A program made the position numbers and the translations under genes. DNA of 64,000 bases from Dyella jiangningensis (GTDB lineage: Bacteria > Pseudomonadota > Gammaproteobacteria > Xanthomonadales > Rhodanobacteraceae): contig CP007444.1 of the NCBI GenBank assembly GCA_000632805.1, positions 1,736,001-1,800,000 on the forward strand, read 5' to 3'. Positions 46,886-55,855 of this stretch are shown piece by piece. The notes below the pieces were generated by a model. That model was not told where the DNA came from. It saw only the letters and a program-made list of their open reading frames with translations, and did not search any database. Within the stretch, counting starts at the first letter, position 1. The number at the start of each line of letters is the position of its first letter.

Positions 46886-47250
46886 ATGAGCACAAACGCT
46901 AATGCGGCCGACACAAGGTTTAGTGATTTAAAGCAACTTCGGAACTAGGTTGGTGCATGAGTGCTTGCAATGAGCGATCGCGGTGTCTCCTGGGGCAGGC
47001 GAAGCGAACGAAGACGTCCTGCGATGGCTTGTCGTCATGTCCGGCAGCAAGGGCCAGCTCATGTGGGTTGCGAATCAAGCCGGGTGCGACGCCAGAGTAT
47101 TGATGCTCGTCAATATCGCTATGGACGACGCGTGTCTCATTGTCCATCCAGGAGTTGCCATGCCAGTGTCATGGACTGACAAGAGGCCGGGAAGGAGGGG
47201 CATGAGATAGGGCGGTCCTGACTCCTGGATATCTGACGAAGGAGAAGGTC
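46886..47250. other. Divergent intergenic region ABC exporter / cytochrome c peroxidase
   Basis: Contains an FNR-like site at 47100-47113 and a small AT-richer stretch at 46890-46950 suited to the exporter promoter. Short frames exist on both strands, but none resembles a protein family or has a convincing ribosome site. Confidence 0.45.
47100..47113. promoter_or_regulatory. FNR/Anr-like site upstream of cytochrome c peroxidase
   Basis: TTGATGCTCGTCAA differs from TTGAT-N4-ATCAA by one base. It lies 144 bp (centre to start codon) before the peroxidase gene. Anr-dependent expression of ccpA is known in Pseudomonas; here it is inferred. Confidence 0.6.
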
Positions 47251-48291
47251 ATGCGCGTGAAATCATCCGCCACCTTGGCCGTGCTCGGCCTGGCCATGGC
47301 CTGTCAGGCCTGGACACAGACGCCGTTGATGAAGCAGGCGCAAGGCCTGTTCAAGCCGATTCCTTCCAGCCCTCCAGCGCTCCCCGGTAATGCCGCATCG
47401 CCGGCCAAGGTGGCGCTCGGCAAGGCGCTCTATTTCGATCCGCGCTTATCGGAGAGCCATGCCATCAGCTGCAACTCCTGCCACATGGTGGGCATGGGAG
47501 GCGTGGACCTGCAGGAGACGTCCCTGGGTCATCGTTGGCAGCGCGGCGGGCGCAATGCGCCAACCGTCTACAACGCCGTATTCGATACAGCCCAGTTCTG
47601 GGATGGGCGCGCCAAGGATCTCGAGCAGCAGGCCGGCGGGCCGATGGTCAATCCCGTGGAGATGGACAGCACCGAGGCACACGTCATCGAGCAGTTGCGG
47701 GGCATTCCGGGGTACCAGGCGCTTTTCGACAAGGCGTTTCCCGGCGAGAAGAATTCCCTCTCGTTCGAGAACGTGCGAAAGGCCATTGCTGTCTTCGAGG
47801 CTACGCTCATCACGCCGAACGCCCCGTTCGATCACTACCTGCGCGGCGATGACAAGGCCTTGGATGCAACGCAGAAGGAGGGTTTGTCTGTCTTCATCAA
47901 TAGCGGTTGCGTGGGCTGCCACAGCGGTATCAACCTGGGTGGCGACAAGTACGCACCCTTTGGTGTCGTCGAACGGCCGGGGGCGGAAATCCTCCCGGTG
48001 GGCGACAAGGGCCGTTTTGCGGTCACCAAGACCGTCAGCGATGAGTACGTATTCCGGGTGCCGCCGTTGCGCAACATTGCGCTCACGGCGCCCTATTTCC
48101 ATTCCGGAAAAGTGTGGGACCTGCGGCAGGCCGTCGGAGTCATGGGTGGCACGCAGCTCGGGAAGTCGCTGTCGGATGACGAGATCCTGAAGATCGAGGC
48201 ATTTCTCCGAACGCTGACCGGCGACCAGCCCGCCGTCACCTTGCCGGCGCTGCCGCCAAGCGTGATCGCGACGCCGACGCCCAAGCCTTGA
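47251..48291 (+). CDS. ccp: Di-haem cytochrome c peroxidase
   Basis: 346 residues with a signal peptide (about 1-22) and GAAGGAGAAGG upstream of the ATG. Periplasmic enzyme that reduces H2O2 to water with electrons from cytochrome c. Two CxxCH haem motifs: C74-C77-H78 (CNSCH) and C220-C223-H224 (CVGCH). RGGRNAPTVYNA, FWDGRAKDLEQQA and PPLRNIALTAPYFHSG are typical CcpA/MauG-family blocks. The spacing between haems is normal for bacterial CcpA. The C-terminus is Pro-rich. Confidence 0.93.
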   Translation: MRVKSSATLAVLGLAMACQAWTQTPLMKQAQGLFKPIPSSPPALPGNAASPAKVALGKALYFDPRLSESHAISCNSCHMVGMGGVDLQETSLGHRWQRGGRNAPTVYNAVFDTAQFWDGRAKDLEQQAGGPMVNPVEMDSTEAHVIEQLRGIPGYQALFDKAFPGEKNSLSFENVRKAIAVFEATLITPNAPFDHYLRGDDKALDATQKEGLSVFINSGCVGCHSGINLGGDKYAPFGVVERPGAEILPVGDKGRFAVTKTVSDEYVFRVPPLRNIALTAPYFHSGKVWDLRQAVGVMGGTQLGKSLSDDEILKIEAFLRTLTGDQPAVTLPALPPSVIATPTPKP

Positions 48292-48606
48292 GCGGGCGTT
48301 TGTACGCGTATCGGATATCCCGCACCAGGGAACAATTCCCGTGATGTGCTTTTCTACGCCGGGGCCTTTGGTGCGGTCTGCCGAAGCACTCTTCGTTGGC
48401 CAGCATGAGCCATACCCTCGTCTGCGTTTGGCGATGAATTCATTTCATCGGACAGCGCGTTGTGGGCGTGCGAGCACACTTCTGCCGTAATGGGGGCATG
48501 CTTGGTGCCACGCATCTGATGCACGGTTGGTACAGGGTTGGCCTGGGCACGACCTTGCGAACCGGCAAGGCCGTGCCCGGCAAGTCGCTCAATGCGTGAA
48601 CACGGC
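48292..48606. other. Convergent intergenic region after ccp
   Basis: The two flanking genes end here (ccp rightward, GYD leftward). It contains a weak GGGAA/TTCCC stem at 48328-48340 near the ccp 3' end and the strong hairpin at 48545-48578. No protein gene is evident. Confidence 0.4.
48545..48578 (-). terminator. 34-nt hairpin downstream of GYD gene
   Basis: GGGCACG/CGTGCCC (7 bp) stacks on CCTTGC/GCAAGG (6 bp) with a single A-C mismatch and a 6-nt loop. It lies 28 bp beyond the GYD stop and probably ends that transcript, although no T-tract follows. Confidence 0.5.
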
Positions 48607-48945
48607 TCACGCTGCGGCAGCTCCGGCCTGTTGGAACTTGGCGGCGACCGCTCCGGCTTTCGCAAAAGCCTTCTTCATCTCGCTTGAAGGAATGGCCAAC
48701 ATCGTTTTCAAGTCGCTGACTTCGCCAGCAGCCGAGACGACGATGGTTGATGTTACAACCCCTTCGTCGGGACCCTCGGAGATCACCACGAAGTCGTAGT
48801 CGCCGAAAGTTACATAGTAGGAAATCAGCTTTCCTCCACACGCCGAAAACAGTTTGGCAATGCTTTCGGCCCGGTCCTCTGGCTTGGCGAGCAAGGAGCG
48901 CACAGCTTCTTTCGTGAACCGACCCTGGGAAATAAAGACGGACAT
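48607..48945 (-). CDS. GYD-domain protein
   Basis: 112 residues from ATG 48945 (MSVFISQGRF) with GGAGG upstream. The GYD family (ferredoxin-like dimeric alpha/beta fold) is named for the motif seen here as TFGDYDFVVI. Also FTKEAVRSLLAKPEDR and AIPSSEMKKAFAKAG. Function is unestablished. Its upstream region carries the FNR-like site at 49212, though nearer to the CBS gene. Confidence 0.87.
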   Translation of the reverse strand: MSVFISQGRFTKEAVRSLLAKPEDRAESIAKLFSACGGKLISYYVTFGDYDFVVISEGPDEGVVTSTIVVSAAGEVSDLKTMLAIPSSEMKKAFAKAGAVAAKFQQAGAAAA

Positions 48946-49211
48946 GACTCTTGCCTCCACATGATTGGAAAGTTTTGTGTATCACACCGGTCGAAGCCTT
49001 CCATTGATGGCTATCAAATTGACACCAAGTTCTCTACTGAGAGACCCGTTTCTTGGCTTCGCCGTTCGGTGATGCGAGCGCATACGCATAGGTGTCAAGC
49101 CGCAGAAATCAACGGGTCGAAATGCTCGTTGGCGAGTACGTTGTCGGCGTGGATTGTCGAGCGACTGGGTTCTGCTTGGCGTCCGTGAGCCACGCCATGG
49201 CGCAACAAAGA

Positions 49212-49225
49212 TTGATGACGATCAG
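49212..49225. promoter_or_regulatory. FNR/Anr-like site upstream of CBS-Usp
   Basis: TTGATGACGATCAG matches TTGAT-N4-ATCAA except the last base. Centre 148.5 bp before the CBS start codon, a distance close to that of the ccp site from its gene. Confidence 0.55.
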
Positions 49226-49281
49226 TAAAACATGGCCCATTTGATTGCCTAATAAATCAATCATCCTTCCGCGTACCGATA

Positions 49282-49297
49282 GAGTCAGGATTGACTC
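49282..49297. promoter_or_regulatory. Palindrome upstream of CBS gene
   Basis: GAGTCA-GGAT-TGACTC is a perfect 6-bp inverted repeat with a 4-bp centre, about 70 bp before the CBS start codon. It has the size of an operator half-site pair; the regulator is unknown. Confidence 0.4.
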
Positions 49298-49366
49298 CGT
49301 TGTCTCGGAGTACCGATCAGTGCGATGACTGGATGATGACCATCAACGACCGAACGGAGCGATGCC

Positions 49367-49816
49367 ATGCGAGCCTCCGATATCTGTACAAGCAAAGTTG
49401 TATGCATCGATGCCAGTGCGTCGGTGGTCGACGCAGCCAAGCGCATGCGTGAAGGGCACGTTGGTGCGCTGGTGGTGACCGAGCAGCCCAATGGCGAGCG
49501 GATCCCTGTGGGCATCGTGACCGATCGCGACATCGTGATGTCGGTCATTGCCGAGGAAGTCGCGCCGACGGCGTTGAAGGTGGGCGATGTCATGACCTCA
49601 CCGGTACTTACCTGCACCGAGGAGCAGCATCTCTACGAGATCGTGACGTTGTTGCGGTCGAAGGCCGTGCGGCGCCTGCCGGTGGTCAATGTGCATGGCG
49701 GTCTGGCCGGGCTTGTCGCCGCGGATGATGTGTATTCGGCGCTTGGTCTGCTCTTGCGCGAAATGAATGCCGCGCTTACCCAGGAGCAGGTTCATGAGCG
49801 CGTCGCGCGCTTGTGA
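49367..49816 (+). CDS. Tandem CBS-domain protein
   Basis: 149 residues, essentially two CBS motifs forming a Bateman module: MRASDICTSKVVCIDASASVVDAAKRM with GIVTDRDIV, and DVMTSPVLTCTEEQHLYEIVTLL with LPVVNVHGGLAGLVAADDV. Such stand-alone modules bind adenine nucleotides and act as energy sensors or regulators. The next gene is a Usp (80 bp gap), a frequent partner. Probably under the FNR-like site at 49212. Confidence 0.9.
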   Translation: MRASDICTSKVVCIDASASVVDAAKRMREGHVGALVVTEQPNGERIPVGIVTDRDIVMSVIAEEVAPTALKVGDVMTSPVLTCTEEQHLYEIVTLLRSKAVRRLPVVNVHGGLAGLVAADDVYSALGLLLREMNAALTQEQVHERVARL

Positions 49817-49895
49817 GGCGAACGAGATATCGCTTTTCCTGTTCGTGGTTCGCATGTCGACCTGCGGATAGGTCATCCAAAGAGCGAGGTGTTAT

Positions 49896-50729
49896 ATGTA
49901 CAAGGACATCTCCGTCGTCATGACGGGAAGTGACGGCGACGACCACGCGCTCAGGCTCAGCGTGCCTCTCGCCAGACACTTCAATGCGCGCCTTTTGCCG
50001 TGGCAGGTGGTGGAGCTGCCCGATCCGGCCTACAACACCTGGGCGGTCGTGCCCGATCCCGGCGCCGAGCGGGTGCATGAGAAGCATCGCCATGCTGCAG
50101 CCGAGCTGGCCGGTCATGCGCAGGCGTTGCTGACCGACGCCAAGGCGGATGCGCGGGATGTGCACGTGGTCGAGGCGCTGAATGTCAGCGCGTGGGAGGC
50201 GGCCACCCGAGAGTGCTTCGGCAGTGACCTCATCGTCGTGGGCAAGCCTGATCAGCCTGCGATGCTTCGTCAGCACGCCCAGGGCATCGCCACATTGCTG
50301 CTTCAGTCTGGGCGACCCGTCCTCGTGATACCGGAAGAATCATCCTTGCCTGCGCCGCCGAAGAACGTTCTGGTCGCATGGCGACCCGCTGCGGAGGCAG
50401 CGCGTGCGCTGCATGACGCGCTGCCTTTCCTCCAGTCGGCCGAGACGGTGCAGATCGTGGCGTATGACGACATGGATGCGCACGAGCCCGAGCGGCGACA
50501 CGCATTGCTGAATCATTTGCGCCGCCATGGTGTCAACGCGACGTCCTTTGCGGACGAGTCGCAAGGTGCCGACCTCACCGGTCTGCTGTTTGCCCATGCC
50601 AGGAAGGCGAATGCGGATCTCATCGTGGCGGGAGGTTATGGCCATTCACGCCTTCGCGAATGGGCGCTCGGCGGCGTCACGCAATACCTGCTGACGACTT
50701 CCAGGATTCCGGTGTTCCTGTCGCACTGA
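49896..50729 (+). CDS. Tandem universal stress protein
   Basis: 277 residues with GAGGTG before the ATG. Two Usp domains; N-terminal MYKDISVVMTG and AYNTWAVVPDPG, and C-terminal IVAGGYGHSRLREWALGGVT closing VPVFLSH-like with IPVFLSH. Clearly paralogous to the Usp at 32202, which points to an ancestral duplication. Same direction as the CBS gene and convergent with ftsH. Confidence 0.9.
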   Translation: MYKDISVVMTGSDGDDHALRLSVPLARHFNARLLPWQVVELPDPAYNTWAVVPDPGAERVHEKHRHAAAELAGHAQALLTDAKADARDVHVVEALNVSAWEAATRECFGSDLIVVGKPDQPAMLRQHAQGIATLLLQSGRPVLVIPEESSLPAPPKNVLVAWRPAAEAARALHDALPFLQSAETVQIVAYDDMDAHEPERRHALLNHLRRHGVNATSFADESQGADLTGLLFAHARKANADLIVAGGYGHSRLREWALGGVTQYLLTTSRIPVFLSH

Positions 50730-50766
50730 TGCCGGCAGACCACAACCGACGAAGGCGCAACGGTAT

Positions 50767-52668
50767 TTATCCGTGACCTTCGGCCTGGCGCCTGGGTGGC
50801 GTGATGGACAAGTCAGCCGATTCCGCGCAGCTGCCCGGTACCTTTGGTGTCTTCGCGTCGAGCAGCTGCTGCAATTGCTCGCCAGAGAGCGTCTCTTCCC
50901 TCAGGAGCGCAGCGGCCGCCATGTCGAGCGCCTCGCGTTCAGAGCCAAGTATGCTCCTGGCGCGAACAAAGGCCGTATCGATGAGTTCGCGTACTGCCTT
51001 GTCGATGATTGTGGCCGTACGCTCGCTGTACGTTCGCCCAAGGCTTTCCTCATTTGGCAGCCCAAGCAGGTTCTGGGCTTCGCTGCCGTAGCTGACCTGG
51101 CCGAGCTCAGGCACCATGCCGTATTCGAGCACCATGCTGCGCGCGATGCCTGTCGCTTTGGCAAGGTCGTCCGCGGCGCCGGTGGAGAGCTCTCCCAGGG
51201 CAAGCACCTCAGCAGCACGCCCGCCCAGAAGTACGACCATCTTGTCGGCAAGTTCCGTGCGTGACATGAGGAAGCGATCCTCAATCGGTCGTTGGATGGT
51301 ATAGCCGAGCGCAGCCACGCCGCGTGGAATGATCGATACCTTTTGCACCCGGTCGGTACCCGGCAACGCCAGTGCCACCAGTGCGTGGCCCAGTTCGTGA
51401 TAAGCGACGGCGCGTCGTTCCTGCGGATTGAGCACGCGCCCCTTCTTTTCCAGGCCGGCAATCACGCGCTCGATGGCTTCATTGAGATCACGTTCCTCGA
51501 CGCATTGCGCGTGGCGGCGCGTGGCGAGCAGGGCGGCCTCGTTCACCAGCGTCGAGATGTCGGCGCCGGTAAACCCCGTCGTCATGGCTGCCATGCCTTC
51601 GAGCGAGACGGAAGGATCGAGTTTCACGTGGCGTGTATGTACCTGAAATATGGCAAGCCGCCCGGTCTTGTCCGGTCGGTCGACCAATATCTGCCTGTCG
51701 AAGCGGCCCGCGCGGAGTAGTGCGGGGTCGAGTATCTCGGGTCGATTGGTGGCTGCAAGCAGCACGACACCGCTGCTCACGTCAAAGCCATCCAGCTCGG
51801 TGAGCAACTGGTTGAGGGTCTGCTCCTTTTCGTCCTGTCCTCCGCTGAGTGGCGTGACGCCACGCGCGCGGCCCAGCGCATCCAGCTCGTCGATGAAGAT
51901 GATGCAGGGCGCATGCGAGCGGGCCTGTTCGAACAGGTCGCGGACGCGAGCCGCACCCACCCCGACGAAGAGCTCCACGAACTCCGAACCACTGATCGAG
52001 AAGAAGGGCACGCCAGCCTCGCCGGCCACTGCGCGAGCCAGCAGCGTCTTGCCCGTGCCCGGCGGGCCAACCAGTAGGACGCCCTTCGGGACGTGAGCAC
52101 CGAGACGACCATAGCCTTGCGGGTCCTTGAGGAAAGCAATGATTTCCGCGAGTTCCTCCTTGGCTTCGTCGACACCGGCCACATCCGCGAAGGTGGTGGA
52201 GATGTCACGCTCGACGAACACTTTGGCCTTGTTCTTGCCTATGGCCATCACGCCGCGAGCTCCGGTGCCCTTCAATATCTGTCGAGACGTGAACAGCCAG
52301 AATGCAGCGATCGCCAGCAGAGGAAACGCCCATGCGAACGCCTTTGCGAAGAAGCCGGGCGACGGTGACTGATGGAAAGTGACGCCGGCATCGCCCAGCG
52401 CCTTGGCGATGTCCGGCGCCACCCGTCGGGTGGTGAAGTGGCGTGCTTTTCCGTCCGGGGCAGGCTGTTTGTACGTGCCGTCGATGGCATCCTCGGATAC
52501 CGTCACGTCCGCAATATCACCGGCTGCCAGCTGGGACTGAAACTGGCTATAGGGAATGACCTGCGGCGCCCCATTGACCGACAGGATGCCCCGCAGCGCA
52601 AAGAAGACCGCGCTGAAGGCCAGTGCATACCAAAGGGCGACGAGGAAGTAGCGCTGGCGATCCGGCAC
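50767..52668 (-). CDS. ftsH: Accessory ATP-dependent zinc metalloprotease FtsH
   Basis: 633 residues. Two transmembrane helices (about 8-27 and 107-127) flank a periplasmic domain; then an AAA+ module with Walker A GPPGTGKT (201-208), Walker [33 protein letters not shown], and the protease motif HELGH (424-428) with a downstream Asp ligand region ([13 protein letters not shown]). It degrades membrane and short-lived soluble proteins. The setting (flavodoxin, Usp) rather than rrmJ/folP suggests a stress-linked extra copy; I cannot see whether a housekeeping ftsH exists elsewhere. Confidence 0.93.
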   Translation of the reverse strand: MPDRQRYFLVALWYALAFSAVFFALRGILSVNGAPQVIPYSQFQSQLAAGDIADVTVSEDAIDGTYKQPAPDGKARHFTTRRVAPDIAKALGDAGVTFHQSPSPGFFAKAFAWAFPLLAIAAFWLFTSRQILKGTGARGVMAIGKNKAKVFVERDISTTFADVAGVDEAKEELAEIIAFLKDPQGYGRLGAHVPKGVLLVGPPGTGKTLLARAVAGEAGVPFFSISGSEFVELFVGVGAARVRDLFEQARSHAPCIIFIDELDALGRARGVTPLSGGQDEKEQTLNQLLTELDGFDVSSGVVLLAATNRPEILDPALLRAGRFDRQILVDRPDKTGRLAIFQVHTRHVKLDPSVSLEGMAAMTTGFTGADISTLVNEAALLATRRHAQCVEERDLNEAIERVIAGLEKKGRVLNPQERRAVAYHELGHALVALALPGTDRVQKVSIIPRGVAALGYTIQRPIEDRFLMSRTELADKMVVLLGGRAAEVLALGELSTGAADDLAKATGIARSMVLEYGMVPELGQVSYGSEAQNLLGLPNEESLGRTYSERTATIIDKAVRELIDTAFVRARSILGSEREALDMAAAALLREETLSGEQLQQLLDAKTPKVPGSCAESADLSITPPRRQAEGHG

Positions 52669-52674
52669 GGCTCA

Positions 52675-53205
52675 TCACTCTTGATGGGCGCGGTGATGCC
52701 TCGCGGCTTCGACGGGTGCGCCCCGCTGTCTTGCGGGTGCCATGCGCGTGAGGAAAGCCTCCAGTGCGTCGGCGTGGCGTTCCGGTGGCAGCTCGCGGCG
52801 CCTTACCGCGAGTGTGGCGAGCGGGCGCTGTCCCTGCCGCCGCGCCATGTCCTGGAATGCGGTGTCATGACCGCTCCCACCGTAGGTACAGAAGTAGGCG
52901 GTGGGCGGCAACGACCTTGCCGTCATCCGCAGAAAGCTCCTCATGGGACTTGCTGCGCGCCCCGCCCAGACCGGCGTGCCAAGCAGCACCAGCGCGTAGG
53001 CGGACAGGTCGACATGTGGCGGCTCGATCGGGGGAAGGGTGCCTCGCACGGTTTCCAGCATCGAGCGCAAAAAGCCACTCACGCCGATCCTGGAGCGTGG
53101 CTCCTTGATGGCGGCCATGTCGGCACCCAGCTTCGCGGCGAGTTCGGCAGCGAGGGCTCGCGTCGCGCCGGAGCGGCTGTAATAGACGATCAATACCCGG
53201 TTCAT
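52675..53205 (-). CDS. Flavodoxin-family protein
   Basis: 176 residues from ATG 53205 (MNRVLIVYYS). FMN phosphate loop YYSRSGATRALA, then LVLLGTPVWAGRAASPMRSFL and YFCTYGGSGHD, as in long-chain flavodoxin/IsiB-like quinone-reductase proteins. The C-terminal 25 residues are basic and His-rich (ARHHRAHQE). It sits 6 bp ahead of ftsH in the same direction, so the two genes share a transcript, with an FNR-like palindrome 65 bp upstream. Confidence 0.88.
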   Translation of the reverse strand: MNRVLIVYYSRSGATRALAAELAAKLGADMAAIKEPRSRIGVSGFLRSMLETVRGTLPPIEPPHVDLSAYALVLLGTPVWAGRAASPMRSFLRMTARSLPPTAYFCTYGGSGHDTAFQDMARRQGQRPLATLAVRRRELPPERHADALEAFLTRMAPARQRGAPVEAARHHRAHQE

Positions 53206-53526
53206 GCCACAGCTCGAAGTCGGTAGCGGCGAACCCATGGTGGCGAACTCGAGGGCGGGCGAATTGACCGCCGTCAACATCACGACACACACAGGCGTTC
53301 GTGCAGCCTTCCACTTGTCGCACGGCGTACCGATCGCGTGACGGGAATGCCACGACTTCCCAGGGATCAGCTTTTTCCTCCGCGCATCCGGACCGCGATT
53401 TTTTCCGTATATCCACGACGGGCCAGCTCGGTTGCCGTGCACCTACGAGATATCGAGCGAGCCGAGCTTCGCCGTTTTGCCCGTCGCGTTGGTCGCGCGT
53501 GCGGCCTTCTACTTATGGAGAGTTCC
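53206..53526. other. Divergent intergenic region flavodoxin-ftsH / folE
   Basis: Contains the TTGAC-N4-GTCAA palindrome at 53264-53277, near the leftward genes. The rightward folE promoter is not obvious. No additional gene is supported, though in-frame sequence precedes folE. Confidence 0.4.
53264..53277. promoter_or_regulatory. FNR/CRP-superfamily-like palindrome upstream of flavodoxin-ftsH
   Basis: TTGACCGCCGTCAA is a perfect palindrome equal to TTGAT-N4-ATCAA with one symmetrical substitution in each half. Centre 65.5 bp upstream of the flavodoxin start, the same distance range as the Usp sites. Could be FNR, Dnr-type or another CRP-superfamily regulator. Confidence 0.55.
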
Positions 53527-54249
53527 ATGGACGCAAAGGTTGGTTCGCTTCCGGCGACTCGCCGCGAGAAAAACGGGCAGACAGTCTCCGAGCGGGTGCG
53601 CAATCGCATTCTTCGGCAGGGGCGGCGGTTTCATGCCAATGACAACATTGGCGAGTTCCTGCAGGAGGGCGAGCTTGCGCAGCTTCAGCAGGAAGTGGCT
53701 GAAAAGATGCACGGGGTGCTCGAATCCCTGGTGATCGATACGGCCAACGATCACAATACGCGCGAAACGGCGGGTCGCCTGGCCAAGATGTACATCCAGG
53801 AAATATTTGCAGGCCGTTACAACGTGATGCCCGACGTGACCGAGTTTCCGAACGTCGAGCAGCTCAACGAGTTGATGGTGGTCGGGCCGTTGCGTATCCG
53901 CAGTGCCTGTTCGCACCATCTTTGCCCGATCATGGGCCAGGTCTGGATCGGCGTGCTGCCGCACAAGGACTCGAGCCTGATTGGCCTGTCCAAGTACGGC
54001 CGGCTCGTGCAATGGATCATGTCCCGGCCCCAGATCCAGGAAGAAGCTGTCGTCCAGCTCGCCAATCTGCTGGAGAGCCGGTTGAAGCCGGAGGGCCTGG
54101 CGGTCGTGCTGGAGGCGGATCACTACTGCATGCGTTGGCGCGGGCTCAAGGACGACGAGGCGCGGATGGTGAACAGCGTCATGCGCGGTTCATTTCTCAA
54201 GGATCCATCGCTGAGGTCGGAGTTCCTTTCGTTGTTGCCCAGACGTTGA
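53527..54249 (+). CDS. folE: GTP cyclohydrolase I
   Basis: 240 residues from ATG 53527 (MDAKVGSLPA) with GGAGAG six bases upstream; an ATG at 53515 is also possible. Catalyses GTP to 7,8-dihydroneopterin triphosphate, the first step toward folate or tetrahydropterins. Zinc ligands are visible in RSACSHHLCPIMGQ and the Cys in ADHYCMRWRG, plus GLSKYGRLVQW. The N-terminal 45 residues are extra and basic. It may be a second copy (pterin cofactor for the adjacent photolyase is a speculative link). No other folate gene nearby. Confidence 0.92.
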   Translation: MDAKVGSLPATRREKNGQTVSERVRNRILRQGRRFHANDNIGEFLQEGELAQLQQEVAEKMHGVLESLVIDTANDHNTRETAGRLAKMYIQEIFAGRYNVMPDVTEFPNVEQLNELMVVGPLRIRSACSHHLCPIMGQVWIGVLPHKDSSLIGLSKYGRLVQWIMSRPQIQEEAVVQLANLLESRLKPEGLAVVLEADHYCMRWRGLKDDEARMVNSVMRGSFLKDPSLRSEFLSLLPRR

Positions 54250-54301
54250 GCGCGACCGGAACGCCGTGGTTTTCGCCGAGTTGAGCTGCGCCGGGTGGCT
54301 C

Positions 54302-55834
54302 CTAAAGCTTCTCCAGGTTTGAGCGGATGGCCAGGGCCGTGCTCGACAACGCGCGTTGTGCCTCGGCGTCCATGCGGTCCCACTGGCGGTAGGCCAGGGC
54401 CAGCCGCGGGTTGTCACCCAACAGGTGGCGCTGCCGATCCAGAAAGTCCCAATAAAGAACGGAGTACGGGCACGCGCGAGGGCCGGTTCGCTGCTTTGGG
54501 CTGTAAGGACAGCGCGTGCAGTAGTCGCTCATGCGCTGGATATAGGCTCCCCCGGAAACATAGGGTTTGGTGGCCAACAGGCCGCCATCGGCAAACTGGC
54601 TCATGCCGACCGTATTGGGCAGCTCGACCCATTCGAAGGCATCGATATAGACGCCCAGATACCACTGGTGCACCTGCCAGGGGTCCAGGCCAGCCAGGAG
54701 CGCGAAATTGCCGATAACCATCAGGCGTTGTATGTGATGCGCGTGTGCCTCCTGCAGCGACTGGCCGATGGCGTGCGCCATGCAGGCCATGCGCGTGCGG
54801 CCGGTCCAGAACCAACCGGGAAGGTCGGCGCGGTGGCCAAAGACATTGCTGCGGTCGTAGCCGGGCATGCGCGCCCAATAGACGCCGCGCACATACTCGC
54901 GCCATCCCATGATCTGCCGGATGAAGCCCTCCACGGCTGCGAGCGGTGCGGCGCCGTCGCGCCAGCATTGTTCGGCGCGCTCGACCACTTCGCGGGGCGA
55001 CAACATCTTGGTGTTTAGGGCAAACGACAGCAGCGAATGGAACAAGCGCGTGGCTTGCGTGCTCATCGCGTCCTGGTAGTCGCCGAAATAGGGCAGCACG
55101 CGCTCCATGAAGAAGTCCAGCTGGAGCAGCGCGTCGCCGCGATCGAGTGGCCAGCGACATGCGGATGCCTGCGGCGCGCCGAAACTTCGCACGCCACATT
55201 GCTCAATGGTGCGCCATAACTCACTGTGGTCGTGGCATGGACGAGGATCGTCCGGCTCCCTGGGTTCACCGCGCCAGGCTTGCCGGTTCTCGTGGTCGTA
55301 GTTCCACCGGTCGCCGGCCGGCTTGCCGTCCGCCTCCATCAACACGTGATGCTTGCGACGCATGCTTCGATAGAACGACTCCATGAGCCAGTGCCTGCGC
55401 TTGCCGAAGTGCTGTTGTGCTTCGTGACGCGTGGTGTAGAAGTGCTCGCTGTCGACCATGAGGCTGGCGACCGGCAATGTCTGGGCGTATGCGCGCAACT
55501 GTTCGTCCAGGCGCCATTCGTCCGGGGCCTGGTACTCAAGTCGCGATGCGCCGTAGTGGGCGATAACCGCATCCAGGTTGCCGCAGAGCGACTGTTGGTT
55601 GGCGGGTGCATCGATGGCCAGGTAGTGCACGCGATGTCCGCCTTCGCGTAACTGCTCGGCAAAACGCCGCATGGCCGCAAAGATGGCAAGAATCTTCTGC
55701 GCGTGGTGCAGGACGTAGTCGGTTTCCTGGCGGATCTCCATCATGACGTACACGACGTCCGGAGAAGTCTCGCGAAACCACGAGTGGCCAGCGCTGAGCT
55801 GGTCGCCAAGCACCAGGCGAATCGTCGTCGCCAC
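54302..55834 (-). CDS. phrB: FeS-type bacterial cryptochrome/(6-4) photolyase
   Basis: 510 residues, family of PhrB/CryB (FeS-BCP). Binds FAD and a [4Fe-4S] cluster and repairs (6-4) pyrimidine photoproducts with light. Cluster cysteines: one in RMACMAHAI and the CTRC plus RAC group with 3- and 13-residue spacing (DYCTRCPYS then GPRACPYS). N-terminal antenna domain begins RLVLGDQLSAGHSWF; the FAD-binding half includes IMGWREYVRGVYW and LGVYIDAFEWVELPNT. It lies 21 bp downstream of the anti-sigma gene, so belongs to the sigma operon. Confidence 0.92.
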   Translation of the reverse strand: MATTIRLVLGDQLSAGHSWFRETSPDVVYVMMEIRQETDYVLHHAQKILAIFAAMRRFAEQLREGGHRVHYLAIDAPANQQSLCGNLDAVIAHYGASRLEYQAPDEWRLDEQLRAYAQTLPVASLMVDSEHFYTTRHEAQQHFGKRRHWLMESFYRSMRRKHHVLMEADGKPAGDRWNYDHENRQAWRGEPREPDDPRPCHDHSELWRTIEQCGVRSFGAPQASACRWPLDRGDALLQLDFFMERVLPYFGDYQDAMSTQATRLFHSLLSFALNTKMLSPREVVERAEQCWRDGAAPLAAVEGFIRQIMGWREYVRGVYWARMPGYDRSNVFGHRADLPGWFWTGRTRMACMAHAIGQSLQEAHAHHIQRLMVIGNFALLAGLDPWQVHQWYLGVYIDAFEWVELPNTVGMSQFADGGLLATKPYVSGGAYIQRMSDYCTRCPYSPKQRTGPRACPYSVLYWDFLDRQRHLLGDNPRLALAYRQWDRMDAEAQRALSSTALAIRSNLEKL

Positions 55835-55855
55835 GCAGTGGTCGCCTCGCGCGTG

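Larger units (their letters stand above)
48946..49366. other. Divergent intergenic region GYD / CBS
   Basis: This 421-bp gap holds an FNR-like site (49212), an AT-rich inverted repeat TTGATT-N8-AATCAA at 49241-49260, and a palindrome GAGTCA-GGAT-TGACTC at 49282-49297. All are on the CBS side, suggesting a composite promoter for the CBS-Usp pair. No gene is seen. Confidence 0.5.

Noticed and set aside
46920..47147. 75-codon minus-strand frame between the ABC exporter and ccp
   Set aside because: No ribosome site, no family resemblance, and it covers the probable regulatory region of ccp.
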